Positions 63,442 to 64,000 of a DNA stretch of 64,000 nucleotides are shown here, piece after piece. Within the stretch, counting starts at the first letter, position 1; each line of letters starts with the position of its first letter. Both the position numbers and the translations under genes were made by a program. The notes beneath the pieces are model-generated. The model had not been told where the DNA came from. It saw only the letters and a list, made by a program, of their open reading frames with translations, and ran no database searches. Source of the stretch: Clostridioides difficile (GTDB lineage Bacteria > Bacillota > Clostridia > Peptostreptococcales > Peptostreptococcaceae); assembly GCF_001299635.1 (NCBI RefSeq), contig NZ_JRHN01000038.1, forward strand, positions 124,001 through 188,000, in the 5' to 3' direction.

Positions 63442-63629
63442 TTCAACATCTCCTTGTTAATTTGTTAAAGTATCCATTACCTAAAGTACTAAATCACAAT
63501 TGCCATTTACTAATTACAATCATCATTTAAAGTATACTTTTATAAAAATATACTTCTATAATTGTTTTAAGAAAACCTTTATTTTTTAAAACCATTTTAT
63601 AATGAAAAAACTACAAATTTCTTTATATT

Positions 63630-64000
63630 CTATAAGCATTTTCCAATATTTCTAAATTTATTATATCTTTGAGTCATAATTTCTTCTTTATCCATATCTT
63701 TATAATGATTTAATCTTTCTAAAATATAAGCTTTTATTTCCTTTGAAACAGCTTCTACATCTTTTTGTGCTCCTCCAATAGGCTCTTTTATAATCTTATC
63801 GATTATTTTTAAATCATACAAATCATCACTTGTAAGTTTCATAACATTACAAGCTTCTTTAGCTTTAGAAGAATCTTTAAATAGGATACTAGAAAGACCT
63901 TCAGGTGATATTACAGAATAAACTGAGTGTTCTAACATGCAAACATCATTACCTACTCCAATACCCAAAGCTCCTCCACTACCACCTTCACCAATTACAA
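63630..64000 (-). CDS. accA: Acetyl-CoA carboxylase carboxyltransferase alpha subunit, 5' end outside window
   Basis: The frame runs off the window edge; about 123 C-terminal residues are visible. GEGGSGGALGIGVGNDVCMLEHS and YSVISPEGLSSILFKD are hallmark AccA segments around the active site; the helical C-terminus follows. It transfers carboxyl groups from biotin to acetyl-CoA for fatty acid synthesis. The remaining acc and fab genes would lie beyond 64000. Confidence 0.95.
   Translation of the reverse strand, partial: VIGEGGSGGALGIGVGNDVCMLEHSVYSVISPEGLSSILFKDSSKAKEACNVMKLTSDDLYDLKIIDKIIKEPIGGAQKDVEAVSKEIKAYILERLNHYKDMDKEEIMTQRYNKFRNIGKCL

Noticed and set aside
1-64000. CRISPR arrays, tRNA or rRNA genes
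   Set aside because: No regularly spaced short repeats and no T-loop-like or rRNA-like stretches were noticed on reading.

Overview
The window is low-GC DNA that reads as a chromosomal segment of a spore-forming Clostridia, most probably Clostridioides difficile or a very close relative. The reasons are the gene families present: a clustered shikimate operon, a clostridial-type eut operon with EutV/EutW, a CWB2 cell-wall-binding domain, SpoVS, LexA, and several c-di-GMP enzymes. The species is my inference from family content and codon use; no database was searched.

Layout. Positions 1-5714 hold an aromatic amino acid operon (aroA partial, aroC, pheA, aroE, aroK, tyrA). Positions 5976-12380 hold two membrane c-di-GMP proteins (an EAL phosphodiesterase with a degenerate GGDEF, and a multi-PAS diguanylate cyclase) and a DUF218 protein. 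Positions 13425-17303 encode a large DUF11-repeat protein with a very cysteine-rich tail, followed by a cupin. From 18187 to 28022 lies a periplasmic-type (NMT1/THI5-like) substrate-binding-protein gene split by an 8.8 kb element. The element carries a large serine recombinase, AraC and PadR regulators, an SGNH esterase, and an ECF sigma/membrane protein/ABC transporter module. Positions 28369-33413 are ordinary backbone: methyltransferase, YbaK-type deacylase, PBECR-like protein, a structured RNA, a YtxH/DUF948 pair, an amidase and a dCMP deaminase. From 33791 to 53891 lies an ABC permease gene followed by its ATPase gene. The ATPase gene is split by an 18.6 kb element made of a second large serine recombinase plus the complete ethanolamine utilisation (eut) microcompartment operon. 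Positions 54061-64000 hold a MotA/MotB-like (ZorA/ZorB-like) pair, a diguanylate cyclase, a metallo-beta-lactamase lipoprotein, lexA, a tyrosine recombinase, a membrane protein with an HELSH motif, an ACT protein, spoVS and the end of accA.

The main observation is that both split genes can be rejoined exactly. Each element is flanked by a 6-bp direct repeat (ATCAGT at 18682 and 27468; TGCTTC at 34758 and 53316). Joining the flanks with one copy of the repeat restores an in-frame gene of normal family length: about 349 codons for the binding protein and 250 for the ATPase. So the eut operon of this strain appears to be cargo of a serine-recombinase integrative element. Two unrelated elements have each knocked out a gene for an SsuABC/ThiXYZ-type transporter.

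Within the eut island the genes form a full pathway. EutH imports ethanolamine, and EutBC (reactivated by EutA, with cofactor made by EutT) splits it to acetaldehyde and ammonia. EutE makes acetyl-CoA, the PduL-type transacylase and EutQ lead to acetate, and EutG reduces acetaldehyde to ethanol. The shell is EutS, EutL, EutM, a second EutM/EutK-like protein, EutN and a PduT-like tandem-BMC protein. EutW senses and EutV (ANTAR) acts as antiterminator. I can see three dual-hairpin ANTAR targets overlapping terminators, in front of eutG, eutS and eutA. No tRNA, rRNA, CRISPR array or phage structural genes were recognised.
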